NCBI GenBank assembly: GCA_964399965.1
Contig: CAYNRX010000005.1
Coordinates: 1-64,000 of the forward strand
From: UBA1381 sp964399965
GTDB taxonomy: Bacteria > Bacillota > Clostridia > UBA1381
Direction of reading: 5' to 3'
DNA length: 64,000 bases
Under the pieces are notes generated by a model. It ran no database searches and had not been told where the DNA came from. It worked only from the letters and a program-made list of their open reading frames with translations. The number at the start of each line of letters is the position of its first letter. Positions within the stretch are counted from its first letter, which is position 1. Below are positions 1-6,995 of the stretch, in pieces. The position numbers and the translations under genes were made by a program.

Positions 1-173
1 TTGACGCATTTTCAGCATTTTTGCTCCGCAAAAACCGGCAGCGAGCTGCCGGCCGTGCCATCTTGCACGGTGCGTAGTCGTCAAAAATTGATTAAAATTC
101 GAGGGTTTCACCCTCGAGCTCCCCAGAATAAGGAAATAATTGTAAAACGCTCTCGCGTTTTACAATTATTTAT
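1..173 (+). mobile_element. Hairpin-rich non-coding element, copy A (left end may lie outside the window)
   Basis: A run of stem-loops without a gene. Positions 34-52 hold CCGGCAGC/GCTGCCGG, 53-72 hold GCCGTGC/GCACGGT, 108-127 hold TCGAGGG/CCCTCGA, and 135-170 hold a perfect 16-bp inverted repeat AATAATTGTAAAACGC with loop TCTC. The stretch 76-170 is nearly identical to the reverse complement of 6709-6803 in copy B. Where copy B has a simple TTGACG...CGTCAA stem, this copy carries about 60 bp of extra hairpins between the arms. By analogy with copies B and C the right end is near 173. The left end cannot be fixed, so no flanking duplication can be tested. Positions 174-243 hold nothing recognisable. 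Confidence 0.7.
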
Positions 174-243
174 ATGTCTATCCGGATTTCCCGGCAAACC
201 TATTATACCACATTTTCAAGATTTGTACACCCCTTTTTTTATT

Positions 244-798
244 TTACAAAAAATATCCTGCTATCTTCCCCATCACCGCCGAGGTCACATAAGCGTCGCA
301 TAGGGCGGCAGCGGCAAAGAGCACGGCGGCAGCGGCGCATTTTATAAGGAATCTCCCTAAAAAGCCGCTCTGGGTCCTCTCTTTTGAAAGCGCGTTGTAA
401 AAGCAGGCCGTCCCAAACAAAACTATAGTCCCCAAAAGCAGTATATTTTTGGGCATGACCGCCAATATTATCAGTCCGCCCTTTATCCCAAATGCCCGGT
501 AAAACATCACCGCCGCCGCTCCGGCCGAAAATCCCTTGAACGCACCGACAGCCGGGGGCAGCAGTATCCCTGCCCTTGTCCACGCCCCGGCAAAAAGGAT
601 AAGAAAAATCATACCGTTTTGCTTAAGTCCCGTCACCAGCGTTTCCCGGACGTCATATTCGGAGGAAAAAAAGTCTCTCTGATAGCCCTCGGCCGACGCC
701 ATGTCTGCCTTATTTACCGCGTATATCGCGCCGAACACCGCCCCGGCCAGCAGGAACAAGGAAATTATCAGATATCTTTGTAAGTTTATGCGGCTCAT
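244..798 (-). CDS. spoIIM: Stage II sporulation protein M-like membrane protein
   Basis: 184-residue integral membrane protein. The start ATG at 798 is chosen because AGGAAGG lies just upstream; a longer frame to 888 lacks such a site. An N-terminal membrane helix (YLIISLFLLAGAVFGAIYAV) precedes a soluble stretch and then four hydrophobic segments, the layout of the SpoIIM/DUF95 family. In known spore formers SpoIIM works with SpoIID and SpoIIP in peptidoglycan remodelling during engulfment, anchored in the membrane. No other engulfment gene is adjacent. Family assignment rests on topology and loop pattern (GLKQNG, PPAVGAFKGFSAG); SpoIIM proper versus a SpoIIM-like paralogue cannot be decided here. 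Confidence 0.75.
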   Translation of the reverse strand: MSRINLQRYLIISLFLLAGAVFGAIYAVNKADMASAEGYQRDFFSSEYDVRETLVTGLKQNGMIFLILFAGAWTRAGILLPPAVGAFKGFSAGAAAVMFYRAFGIKGGLIILAVMPKNILLLGTIVLFGTACFYNALSKERTQSGFLGRFLIKCAAAAVLFAAAALCDAYVTSAVMGKIAGYFL

Positions 799-896
799 AT
801 GTTTCCTTCCTTTCGTTTTGTGCTGTTTTGTACATTGTATTCCCTTCCCTTCTGCGCTATGATAGGATTTTTCCGCGATATTGCGCAAAAAATTTA

Positions 897-925
897 TTTA
901 CTTTTGCCCGTTCTTATGATAGAAT
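897..925 (+). promoter_or_regulatory. Sigma-A-type promoter of the aldo/keto reductase operon
   Basis: TTTACT (897-902), 17-bp spacer, TAGAAT (920-925), about 35 bp upstream of the start codon at 961. Fair match (4/6 and 5/6). Confidence 0.55.
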
Positions 926-960
926 ATATGTGATATACAACGGAAAGAGAGGTTTTTGGC

Positions 961-1950
961 ATGACGTACATACCTAACAAAGACAGATACGCAAATATGA
1001 TCTATAACCGCTGCGGAAGGAGCGGCCTTAAGCTGCCGGCCTTTTCCCTGGGACTGTGGCACAATTTTGGCAGCAGAGACAATTATGACAACATGGCCGC
1101 CATGGCCACGACCGCCTTTGATCTGGGCATCACTCACTTTGACCTAGCCAACAACTACGGCCCCTACGCCGGCTCTGCCGAGGAGAATTTCGGCCGCATA
1201 TTGAGCCGTGAGTTTAGCGGCCTGCGCGATGAACTCGTGATATCCACCAAGGCCGGTTACACTATGTGGGACGGCCCTTACGGGGACTGGGGCAGCAAGA
1301 AGTACCTCGTTGCCAGCCTTGACCAGAGCCTAAAGCGCATGGGACTTGATTATGTAGATATTTTCTATCACCACCGCCCCGACCCCAATACGCCTATAGA
1401 GGAAACGGCCGCCGCCCTTGATCTTATCGTACGTCAAGGCAAGGCACTCTATGTCGGCATTTCCAATTACAGCCCGGAGCAGACGCAGAAAATGGCTGCC
1501 GCCATGCGCGCATTGGGTACGCCGCTGGTGATACACCAGATGCGCTATAATATGTTTGAGCGCAAGCCTGAGGCCGGACTTTTTGACACTCTCGAGTATG
1601 AGGGCATGGGTTCGATCGCTTTCTGCCCGCTGGCGCAAGGGCTGCTCACAAACAAATACCTCCACGGTATACCGGAGGGATCACGCGCTACCAAGTCGGT
1701 ATTCCTTACTCCCGACAGGATACAGTCGGAGCAGATAAATAAATCCCTCAAGCTCAACGCCCTTGCCGAAGGACGCGGACAGTCTTTGGCACAGATGGCC
1801 TGCGCCTGGAACCTGCGCGGCGGCAGGCTCACCAGCGTTATCCTCGGTGCCAGCCGTCCCTCGCAGATAGAGGAAAATGTAAAAGCGTTGGAAAAATTTG
1901 ATTTTACCGCAGACGAGCTGTCCGAGATCGACAGGATATTGGCCGAATAA
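961..1950 (+). CDS. gpr: Aldo/keto reductase, YghZ/L-glyceraldehyde 3-phosphate reductase type
   Basis: 329-residue cytoplasmic (beta/alpha)8 NADPH-dependent oxidoreductase. It resembles E. coli YghZ closely over its length: LSLGLWHNF-like start, THFDLANNYGP, GSAEENFGR, YVDIFYHHR, GILGASRP-like end. The aldo/keto reductase tetrad is visible as Asp61, Tyr66, Lys97 (STKAG) and His138. YghZ reduces L-glyceraldehyde 3-phosphate and methylglyoxal-type aldehydes; the physiological substrate here is inferred. The family is also related to the Kv-beta subunit. It heads a three-gene unit with the next two genes, starting 4 and 769 nt after its stop. A GGAAAGAGAGG ribosome site precedes the ATG. Confidence 0.88.
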   Translation: MTYIPNKDRYANMIYNRCGRSGLKLPAFSLGLWHNFGSRDNYDNMAAMATTAFDLGITHFDLANNYGPYAGSAEENFGRILSREFSGLRDELVISTKAGYTMWDGPYGDWGSKKYLVASLDQSLKRMGLDYVDIFYHHRPDPNTPIEETAAALDLIVRQGKALYVGISNYSPEQTQKMAAAMRALGTPLVIHQMRYNMFERKPEAGLFDTLEYEGMGSIAFCPLAQGLLTNKYLHGIPEGSRATKSVFLTPDRIQSEQINKSLKLNALAEGRGQSLAQMACAWNLRGGRLTSVILGASRPSQIEENVKALEKFDFTADELSEIDRILAE

Positions 1951-1954
1951 GGCA

Positions 1955-2722
1955 ATGGAACGCGACATAAGCTATTTTCGCGCCCTGGCGGCAAGCTCCC
2001 CGGCACAGCTCACCCTTGATCTTTTAAGGCCATTGATAGAGGGCTATTGCAAGGAGCTGCCGCTTGTGTCGCTTATAATCGGCGGGAATGAGCGCCGCCT
2101 GCCACTGGAGCTGTGCGAACTTTCACAGAAGGTCCTATGCATAGGGACAACGTCCGATAGCGTCCGACCCGATCATCATTTGGAATACGTGAACGTCTCC
2201 CCGGAGAAAACGTATCTGGCGGATTCGGCGGCGGGGCTTGTACTCTGGCTGGAGCCGTCTGGCACAATAGCCTCATCATCGGAGCTGTATCGCGTGCTCG
2301 CCGACGGCGGCTTGGCCGCGGCCATTTCTGCCGATGCACTGCCTGTATGCTCAGCCCGAGCCGAAGCCTCTGCCGCCAGATTTTTACGCATAGTAGACAG
2401 GCTGATGAAAATGTCCGGTCTGCCGAATACCGCCTCCCTCAGCCCTCTGATATCCTTCGACCCGGAACGCGACCTTATGCGTACCGTTCACCTAAGCCAA
2501 ACGGCCGCTTTTTCCGCCGAGGATTTTGTGGGCGCGGTCGCAAACGATCCGGCGGTGCGATACTGTATGGACGCATATCCGGAGCTTATGCAGCTGCATT
2601 TGAACGAGTTTTTGCGGGATACCGAGCGGATTTTTTCCGGCGATACCCGCACCGGCTACATATGCTTTACGGCAGAGCTTGCCGTGAAAAATTTTTTCCT
2701 TGGAGAAAGGTTTAGTATATGA
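1955..2722 (+). CDS. Degenerate class I methyltransferase-like protein
   Basis: 255 residues, starting at the ATG 4 nt after the reductase stop. The middle resembles the SAM-methyltransferase fold: a strand (VSLIIGG) where motif I would be, an acidic-turn strand (KVLCIGT), AGLVLWLEPS at the motif IV position and ELYRVLADGGL resembling the common LYRVLKPGG motif after strand 4. The glycine-rich SAM loop (GxGxG) is absent, so catalysis is doubtful. The C-terminal 90 residues are helical and unrecognised. The stop overlaps the start of the lipoprotein gene by ATGA, so the two are translationally coupled. The fold is inferred from motif order only; a non-enzymatic or regulatory role is possible. 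Confidence 0.6.
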   Translation: MERDISYFRALAASSPAQLTLDLLRPLIEGYCKELPLVSLIIGGNERRLPLELCELSQKVLCIGTTSDSVRPDHHLEYVNVSPEKTYLADSAAGLVLWLEPSGTIASSSELYRVLADGGLAAAISADALPVCSARAEASAARFLRIVDRLMKMSGLPNTASLSPLISFDPERDLMRTVHLSQTAAFSAEDFVGAVANDPAVRYCMDAYPELMQLHLNEFLRDTERIFSGDTRTGYICFTAELAVKNFFLGERFSI

Positions 2723-3645
2723 AGATAAACATTGTAGTAACGCTTGCTGCGGCGGCAGTGCTTGCGCTTTGTTCCTGCGCCCCGGCGGAGGAGCTTCCCG
2801 CAGCGGAAGCCACCTCTGTGTCGCCGTCGGTCATATCCATGGGGGAGCCCATCTTCCCGCAGGACAGCGAGCTAACGCTGGAATCGGTAACGTTCGCCCG
2901 CGCCATCAACGATGGCAATCTTGTCTGCCGGTATGACGAGGAGGTCAAGTATATCGATATTATATGGACGGTGAAAAATCCCGGCCCGGAACCGATCTAC
3001 TTAAATGAACTATTTTCAGCGACGCTCTATACCGGCAACAATACATATTCGCGTTTTCGCTATTTCGTATCGGAAACGAGCCTTATAGCTTTCGACCCGG
3101 TGATAGAGGCCGGCGCGGAAAAAACCGTGCACATGTTCACCAGCCTACCTATATCCGAGGATACCACCGGCGCGCGGTTAGAAATGACTGCCGGAAGCGA
3201 AAGGTATACTATTTCCTCCGGATTTGCCGACATATGCGATTTCCAGGAAAAAAGCAGGCATTCATACGCAGAAATGGAGCGGATAATAAAAGATCTTTCC
3301 GAACGGCTGGAGAACAGCTGGAGCTTTTCCTATCCCTACTCCCCCGATGAGGTGCGCGCGGAGATAGCGCAGGCATTGCAAGGCACCGGTGCCAAAAACG
3401 CTCTAAACGAGCTAAATTCCGTTGCTTCTCCTCCGGGATACAGCGCGGGATATGAGCTTTTGCGGCTGCAAGAGGAAAACTTCATCGAAGGCTGTGAACG
3501 CATTGCCGCTAACATGACCTGGAGCGATTTCGACTGCATAACGGCGCTTCGAAATCTCATCAACGCCTATCAAAGCGAAGATATAATGTCGGATATCCAC
3601 GCTTTTATGCCTTATCTTACAGACAGCTACGCTCCATCTATATAA
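2719..3645 (+). CDS. Putative lipoprotein with DUF4352-like domain
   Basis: 308 residues. The N-terminus is a lipoprotein signal (hydrophobic VVTLAAAAVLALCSC, probable acylated Cys20) followed by an acidic Ser/Pro/Ala linker. Residues about 50-165 form a beta-rich domain with WTVKNPGPEPIYLNELF, resembling DUF4352/immunoglobulin-like domains of exported Bacillota lipoproteins. The remainder is mainly helical and ends near FMPYLTDSY. It starts inside the ATGA overlap with the upstream methyltransferase-like gene, with GGAGAAAGG as ribosome site. It should sit on the outer face of the membrane; function unknown. A terminator-like hairpin follows at 3659. Confidence 0.7.
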   Translation: MKINIVVTLAAAAVLALCSCAPAEELPAAEATSVSPSVISMGEPIFPQDSELTLESVTFARAINDGNLVCRYDEEVKYIDIIWTVKNPGPEPIYLNELFSATLYTGNNTYSRFRYFVSETSLIAFDPVIEAGAEKTVHMFTSLPISEDTTGARLEMTAGSERYTISSGFADICDFQEKSRHSYAEMERIIKDLSERLENSWSFSYPYSPDEVRAEIAQALQGTGAKNALNELNSVASPPGYSAGYELLRLQEENFIEGCERIAANMTWSDFDCITALRNLINAYQSEDIMSDIHAFMPYLTDSYAPSI

Positions 3646-3658
3646 CGCCAACAAAATA

Positions 3659-3711
3659 TACCGCCTGCACAGTACGGCTCAAAAGACGAATGCCAAACTA
3701 TGCAGGCGGTA
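3659..3711. terminator. Bidirectional terminator hairpin between convergent genes (CCGCCTGCA family)
   Basis: TACCGCCTGCA...TGCAGGCGGTA with a branched loop. It lies between the lipoprotein stop (3645) and the stop of the leftward small gene (3715). One of several sequence-related hairpins in this window (see findings). Confidence 0.65.
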
Positions 3712-3714
3712 TCC

Positions 3715-3894
3715 TTATATCCTGCTATGCAAAGCCACAAACCCTATTGCTCCCGCAAGCCATGAATAATAACGAAATCCGGCCGTGTACCGCTTCATCA
3801 CCGGTTTGGTCATTTGATTTTTATCCAAAATATTTTCAGCCAGCAAAAAAGCCGCCTGCTCCCGCTTATGCAGCCGGAGCAGACAGCCCGTCAT
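3715..3894 (-). CDS. Small protein translationally coupled to the DUF1624 gene
   Basis: 59 residues. Its ATG overlaps the stop of the upstream acyltransferase gene in an ATGA (3891-3894), with GGGGAGA 4 nt before the ATG. The reading frame then runs to 3715, directly before a terminator. The protein has a basic N-terminal half (LLRLHKREQAAFLLAENIL) and a hydrophobic C-terminal segment (YYSWLAGAIGFVALHSRI) that could be membrane-associated. I do not recognise a family. Evidence is positional: coupling, ribosome site and good fit to the terminator. It could also be a frameshifted extension or chance frame. Confidence 0.5.
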   Translation of the reverse strand: MTGCLLRLHKREQAAFLLAENILDKNQMTKPVMKRYTAGFRYYSWLAGAIGFVALHSRI

Positions 3895-4646
3895 ATTCTC
3901 CCCATCATCCAAAACACAGCCCACAACACCCCATATATCAGCGGCTGATGTACGATATAGATCACCAGCGAATATCTGCCCAGGAAATTCAGCGCCGGGA
4001 TACCTCTTCTGTTGAATAACCCCATGCGTCCTGCTTTTTGCCATATGCGCGAAACAAAGTATCCGCAGAAAAACAAAAATCCCCACGGCAGCAGCGAAAA
4101 ATAATCGGCCGATGAAAACCCGGGTGCGGTAAATCCCAGATACGATGCCAGCAGGCCGCGGTAAAGCCCTCGCGGAAGCCTCGCCAGCTCTATCCCGCCG
4201 ATACCGATCCAGCCATCGTTTACTCCCCATGTCAGAAGGAACAGCAGCGCACATACCGCCGCCCCGATAAACGGCGGGCATTTCTCAAGCGGTCTCGCCG
4301 CAGCCGCTCCGATAAGCATACAGGAACCTATAAGCGTCAATACGCCAAACAATATCCCCTGAGACGGCATGAACACCATCGTGACCACGCTGACCAAGGC
4401 TCCGGCCAGAAATACTGTCAGCCCGCGTTTGGGCGTATTCCTCCCCAGAGCCATGCAAAAGCCCGACAGCAGTATGAACGTCCAGCAAATGCTTTGCTGC
4501 CACAGACGTCCGAGCGTCCCCCGGAACCACGGCAAGCTGATGTAAAACATATATACGCAGTCCCAGACCGCATGGTAGGCCGCCATGCTCACTATCGCCG
4601 CTCCCCGCAGCGTATCAAGGAGGCCGTAACGTATTTTTTCTTCCAT
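3891..4646 (-). CDS. DUF1624/heparan-alpha-glucosaminide N-acetyltransferase-like membrane protein
   Basis: 251-residue polytopic membrane protein. The N-terminal motif GLLDTLRGAAIVSMAAYHAVWD, with its Arg and the later His, is typical of DUF1624/HGSNAT-like acyltransferases, which move acetyl groups across the membrane to sugars. About seven hydrophobic segments follow, and the C-terminus has the family-like FLGRYSLVIYIVHQPLIYG. The start ATG at 4646 follows GAAAGGGAAC. The gene is downstream of and codirectional with the gene at 4696, but a hairpin separates them. The acceptor is unknown; cell-wall or exopolysaccharide decoration is an inference. Confidence 0.8.
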   Translation of the reverse strand: MEEKIRYGLLDTLRGAAIVSMAAYHAVWDCVYMFYISLPWFRGTLGRLWQQSICWTFILLSGFCMALGRNTPKRGLTVFLAGALVSVVTMVFMPSQGILFGVLTLIGSCMLIGAAAARPLEKCPPFIGAAVCALLFLLTWGVNDGWIGIGGIELARLPRGLYRGLLASYLGFTAPGFSSADYFSLLPWGFLFFCGYFVSRIWQKAGRMGLFNRRGIPALNFLGRYSLVIYIVHQPLIYGVLWAVFWMMGRI

Positions 4647-4664
4647 ATTGTTCCCTTTCCATAA

Positions 4665-4690
4665 AAAAGCCCGGTAAAACCGAGCCTTTT
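4665..4690 (-). terminator. Terminator of the 4696-4995 gene
   Basis: On the minus strand, AAGGCTCGG, loop TTTTA, CCGGGCTT followed by TTTT, 6 nt past the stop codon. Confidence 0.7.
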
Positions 4691-4695
4691 GTATA

Positions 4696-4995
4696 TCAAT
4701 AATCCATCAGGGCTTCCTTGAGCCACCATTCGCCTATATCCAGCGCCTTGTACATATTAGTCCTTTCCGCCTTGCGGAACACCTGTCCCTTTCCCAATTC
4801 ACCGCGGTTATCCATTATCTGCACCGCGATCCTTTTTGATACCTTCGTCTCCTTCTGCTGTTCCGTTTCCAGCACATCCAGCACAAGGATATATTTGTCT
4901 GTCAAGTTGCCGTAATAAAGTCTGTCGCCGACACGATAGAGCGGCTTGCCTCTGTACATCATTTTCTTTTTCGCTTTCTTCTTAGCAACGGCCAT
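4696..4995 (-). CDS. Small conserved basic protein of unknown function
   Basis: 99 residues with a strongly basic N-terminus (MAVAKKKAKKKMMYRGKPL), a beta-rich middle (YRVGDRLYYGNLTDKYILVL) and an ending with two Trp (IGEWWLKEAL). The KKKAKKK head suggests nucleic-acid or ribosome contact, but I cannot name a family. It is monocistronic: near-consensus promoter at 5037-5065, AGGAG before the ATG, terminator just after the stop. This arrangement and the composition argue for a real, steadily expressed gene. Confidence 0.75.
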   Translation of the reverse strand: MAVAKKKAKKKMMYRGKPLYRVGDRLYYGNLTDKYILVLDVLETEQQKETKVSKRIAVQIMDNRGELGKGQVFRKAERTNMYKALDIGEWWLKEALMDY

Positions 4996-5036
4996 ACAAA
5001 ACTTCTCCTTTCTGTCTTAAATTCCTTTATATTAAT

Positions 5037-5065
5037 ATTATACCACAATTTTTATATTTTGTCTA
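5037..5065 (-). promoter_or_regulatory. Sigma-A promoter of the small basic protein gene
   Basis: On the minus strand TAGACA (5060-5065), 17-bp spacer, TATAAT (5037-5042). The -10 is perfect and the -35 5/6. Confidence 0.75.
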
Positions 5066-5143
5066 CATAATTTTCTTATATTGTACATATTACAAATATG
5101 CATTGAAAAAGGACAGTTTTTCGTCATGTCCGGGACGGTAATG

Positions 5144-5980
5144 TTAATCTTTTATATCCTGCTTTTCCTTGAAATAGTCCATTATCATCGATACCGCAAA
5201 ACCGCCGGCAAAGCAGAGTACGGCAGCTATTATCTGTCCTGCCCCGGCAAATTCTGTCGGCGTTATCATCAGCACCGAGGATATAACAAAACCGATTATT
5301 ATCCTCGATACTATCGGATAAAATTTCTCCAAAAGCATATTAACGACCCGTGCCAGCAGCAGTATCGCCGCCACAAAGCCTATAAACAGCGGAATAAGTA
5401 CAGAAAAGTCCAGGTTGCCGATACCGGCCGCCATCGGCTGGTACAGTCCCATGAACAAAAGCACCGACGACGAGCTCAAGCCCGGCACGACCATACTCAG
5501 TGCCCATATCGCGCCGCAGAACACGTACCACCAGAAATTCGGCTGTATATCGCCGCCCATGCCTGCCTCCAGTATATGGAAGAGTGTGAATGAAGCGATC
5601 ACCGTGATTATAAAGCCTGCCCAACTGGTCTTATGGTCGCTGTCGATAGCATTTTTGATAAGCCCCGGCACAGTCCCCGAGATAAGCCCTGAAAACAACG
5701 CCAGTGCCGCGACAGAAAACGCTGCCAGGAGTCCGTCTATGAGCTTGGCCAGAAGCACAAATCCTATCAGTCCTCCTATTCCCAAAGGGATAAACAGCTT
5801 ATAATTCTTCTTAAGCGACTTTATCGGATGGACAAAAAACTCCATCATCAGCTCATAAACGCCGAACGATACGCACAGCACGCCGCCGCTTACTCCCGGC
5901 AGTATCGCGCCTGTCCCTATCAAGGCGCCCTGCACAAGCGGCAGCAGCATTTTAAGCGGGTTAGTCTTATTTTTCTGCAT
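5144..5980 (-). CDS. DUF368 polyprenyl-phosphate transporter
   Basis: 278-residue polytopic membrane protein. DUF368 hallmarks are visible twice in inverted fashion: GALIGTGAILPGVSGGVLC near the N-terminus and ALSMVVPGLSSSSVLLFMGLY in the second half. Members of this family (PopT) have been shown to return undecaprenyl phosphate across the membrane for cell-wall and teichoic-acid synthesis. The start ATG at 5980 is preferred over an upstream frame because GGAAGG lies 6 nt before it. The gene follows the small alarmone synthetase by 42 nt on the same strand, so the two probably share a transcript. UppP, which makes the substrate, is at 31028-31885. Confidence 0.88.
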   Translation of the reverse strand: MQKNKTNPLKMLLPLVQGALIGTGAILPGVSGGVLCVSFGVYELMMEFFVHPIKSLKKNYKLFIPLGIGGLIGFVLLAKLIDGLLAAFSVAALALFSGLISGTVPGLIKNAIDSDHKTSWAGFIITVIASFTLFHILEAGMGGDIQPNFWWYVFCGAIWALSMVVPGLSSSSVLLFMGLYQPMAAGIGNLDFSVLIPLFIGFVAAILLLARVVNMLLEKFYPIVSRIIIGFVISSVLMITPTEFAGAGQIIAAVLCFAGGFAVSMIMDYFKEKQDIKD

Positions 5981-6022
5981 TTTTCCTTCCTCTCTCCCTC
6001 CGTCACTGCGAAAGGTCATACT

Positions 6023-6691
6023 TTATTTTTCGCTTTTTCTGGTCTTTCTCAGCTCTCTGTATATGGATTGCATTTCCATATCTATCTCTGATATCTTCTC
6101 CGCGCTTTCCTTAAGCCTGCGCCGAAGATCATCAGATATTTCATCCTCCGCCTTATAGCGCAAATGATGCTCAAGGCTGGCCCAAAAATCCATCGCTATC
6201 GTCCGTATCTGCACCTCGGCCTTTACCTGCTGCACTCCGCTGGACAAAAACACCGGCACCTTTATCAGCAAATGAAGGCTGCGGTAACCGTTCTCCTTGG
6301 GATACATTATATAATCACGCCTGCGCAGAAGCTCTATATCTCTCTGCCCGGTGAGCAGATCGGCTATTGTGTAAATATCCTCGATATAGTTGCATATCAC
6401 TCGCACCCCGGCAATATCCTGGACATAGTCGCTTATCTTTCCCGTGGTAGCCGCTGCATTCTTCCTGTTGAGCTTTTTCCATATACTCTCCGGCCTTTTT
6501 AGGCGGCTTTCTATATGATGGATGGGGTTGTATGCATGAGAAGCCTTGAAATCCTCATCAAGTATTTCCAGCTTGGTCGTTATTTCCTTGATAGCGGCCA
6601 TATACACCTGCCGCTGTTTCATAAAGGCTTCGATCATCTCCGGCGATACTCCTGCGCCGTCCGCTGCCGAAGTCCGCTTTTCCGCCTCCAT
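6023..6691 (-). CDS. Small alarmone synthetase (RelA/SpoT synthetase domain, RelQ/YjbM type)
   Basis: 222 residues with a single (p)ppGpp synthetase domain and no hydrolase, TGS or ACT domain. Motifs: ESIWKKLNRK, DIAGVRVICNYIEDIY, YPKENGYRSLHLLIKVP (pyrophosphate/GTP site) and EVQIRTIAMDFWASLEHHLRYK. Such enzymes transfer pyrophosphate from ATP to GDP/GTP under cell-wall or alkaline stress. The start ATG at 6691 has AGAAAGGAGAAATAC before it. The frame continues upstream for 33 codons, but that stretch is the mobile element of copy B and is not likely translated. Promoter at 6949-6977; the intervening leader carries the inserted element. DUF368 follows. Confidence 0.88.
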   Translation of the reverse strand: MEAEKRTSAADGAGVSPEMIEAFMKQRQVYMAAIKEITTKLEILDEDFKASHAYNPIHHIESRLKRPESIWKKLNRKNAAATTGKISDYVQDIAGVRVICNYIEDIYTIADLLTGQRDIELLRRRDYIMYPKENGYRSLHLLIKVPVFLSSGVQQVKAEVQIRTIAMDFWASLEHHLRYKAEDEISDDLRRRLKESAEKISEIDMEMQSIYRELRKTRKSEK

Positions 6692-6705
6692 GTATTTCTC
6701 CTTTC

Positions 6706-6919
6706 TAGATAATTGCAAAACGCGGCAGCGTTTTACAATTATCTCCTTATTCTGGGGAGCTCGAGGGTGAAACCCTCGAATTTTAATCAATTTTTGACGA
6801 CATGCGCGTCAAAAATTGCGAAAATAAAAGTTTCAGCGGTCTTTAGACCGCCAATCAACGGAACTTTTATTTTCTTCATTAGCCAGAAATCAATTGCGAA
6901 AAGGTTTCGCAATTGACTA
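6706..6919 (-). mobile_element. MITE-like hairpin element, copy B, in the leader of the alarmone synthetase gene
   Basis: 214 bp, ends TAGATAATTGC and GCAATTGACTA (imperfect terminal inverted repeats, 9 of 11). It is flanked by direct repeats of GAAAGGAGAAATA on the minus strand (6693-6705 and 6918-6930). The last TA overlaps the element end, so the duplication is about 11 bp. Internal stem-loops: 6709-6742 (ATAATTG..AAAACGC arms), 6759-6779 (TCGAGGG/CCCTCGA), 6789-6817 (AATTTTTGACG arms), 6820-6874 (13-bp GAAAATAAAAGTT arms with inner GCGGTCT/AGACCGC) and 6891-6915 (11-bp CAATTGCGAAA arms). No protein is encoded. The rest of 6692-6995 holds only the promoter and trmD's end. Confidence 0.8.
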
Positions 6920-6948
6920 TTTCTCCTTTCACAAAATATAATAGTTTT

Positions 6949-6977
6949 ATGATATCATATACGATGTATTAACTCAA
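6949..6977 (-). promoter_or_regulatory. Probable promoter of the alarmone synthetase-DUF368 operon
   Basis: Minus strand TTGAGT (6972-6977), 17-bp spacer, TATCAT (6949-6954). Transcription from it would run through the duplicated ribosome site and the whole of copy B before reaching the synthetase ATG. Confidence 0.55.
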
Positions 6978-6995
6978 TCCTTATTATCAACAAAT

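Noticed and set aside
3690..4019. Rightward frame opposite the DUF1624 gene
   Set aside because: Proline-rich antisense shadow of a well-supported membrane protein.
6692..6790. 33-residue N-terminal extension of the alarmone synthetase
   Set aside because: It is encoded by the inserted repeat; the same peptide appears in copy A where there is no gene, and a good ribosome site precedes the internal ATG.
1..6930. CRISPR-like interpretation of the repeated hairpins
   Set aside because: Repeats are few, dispersed, of different lengths and without regular spacers; no cas genes.
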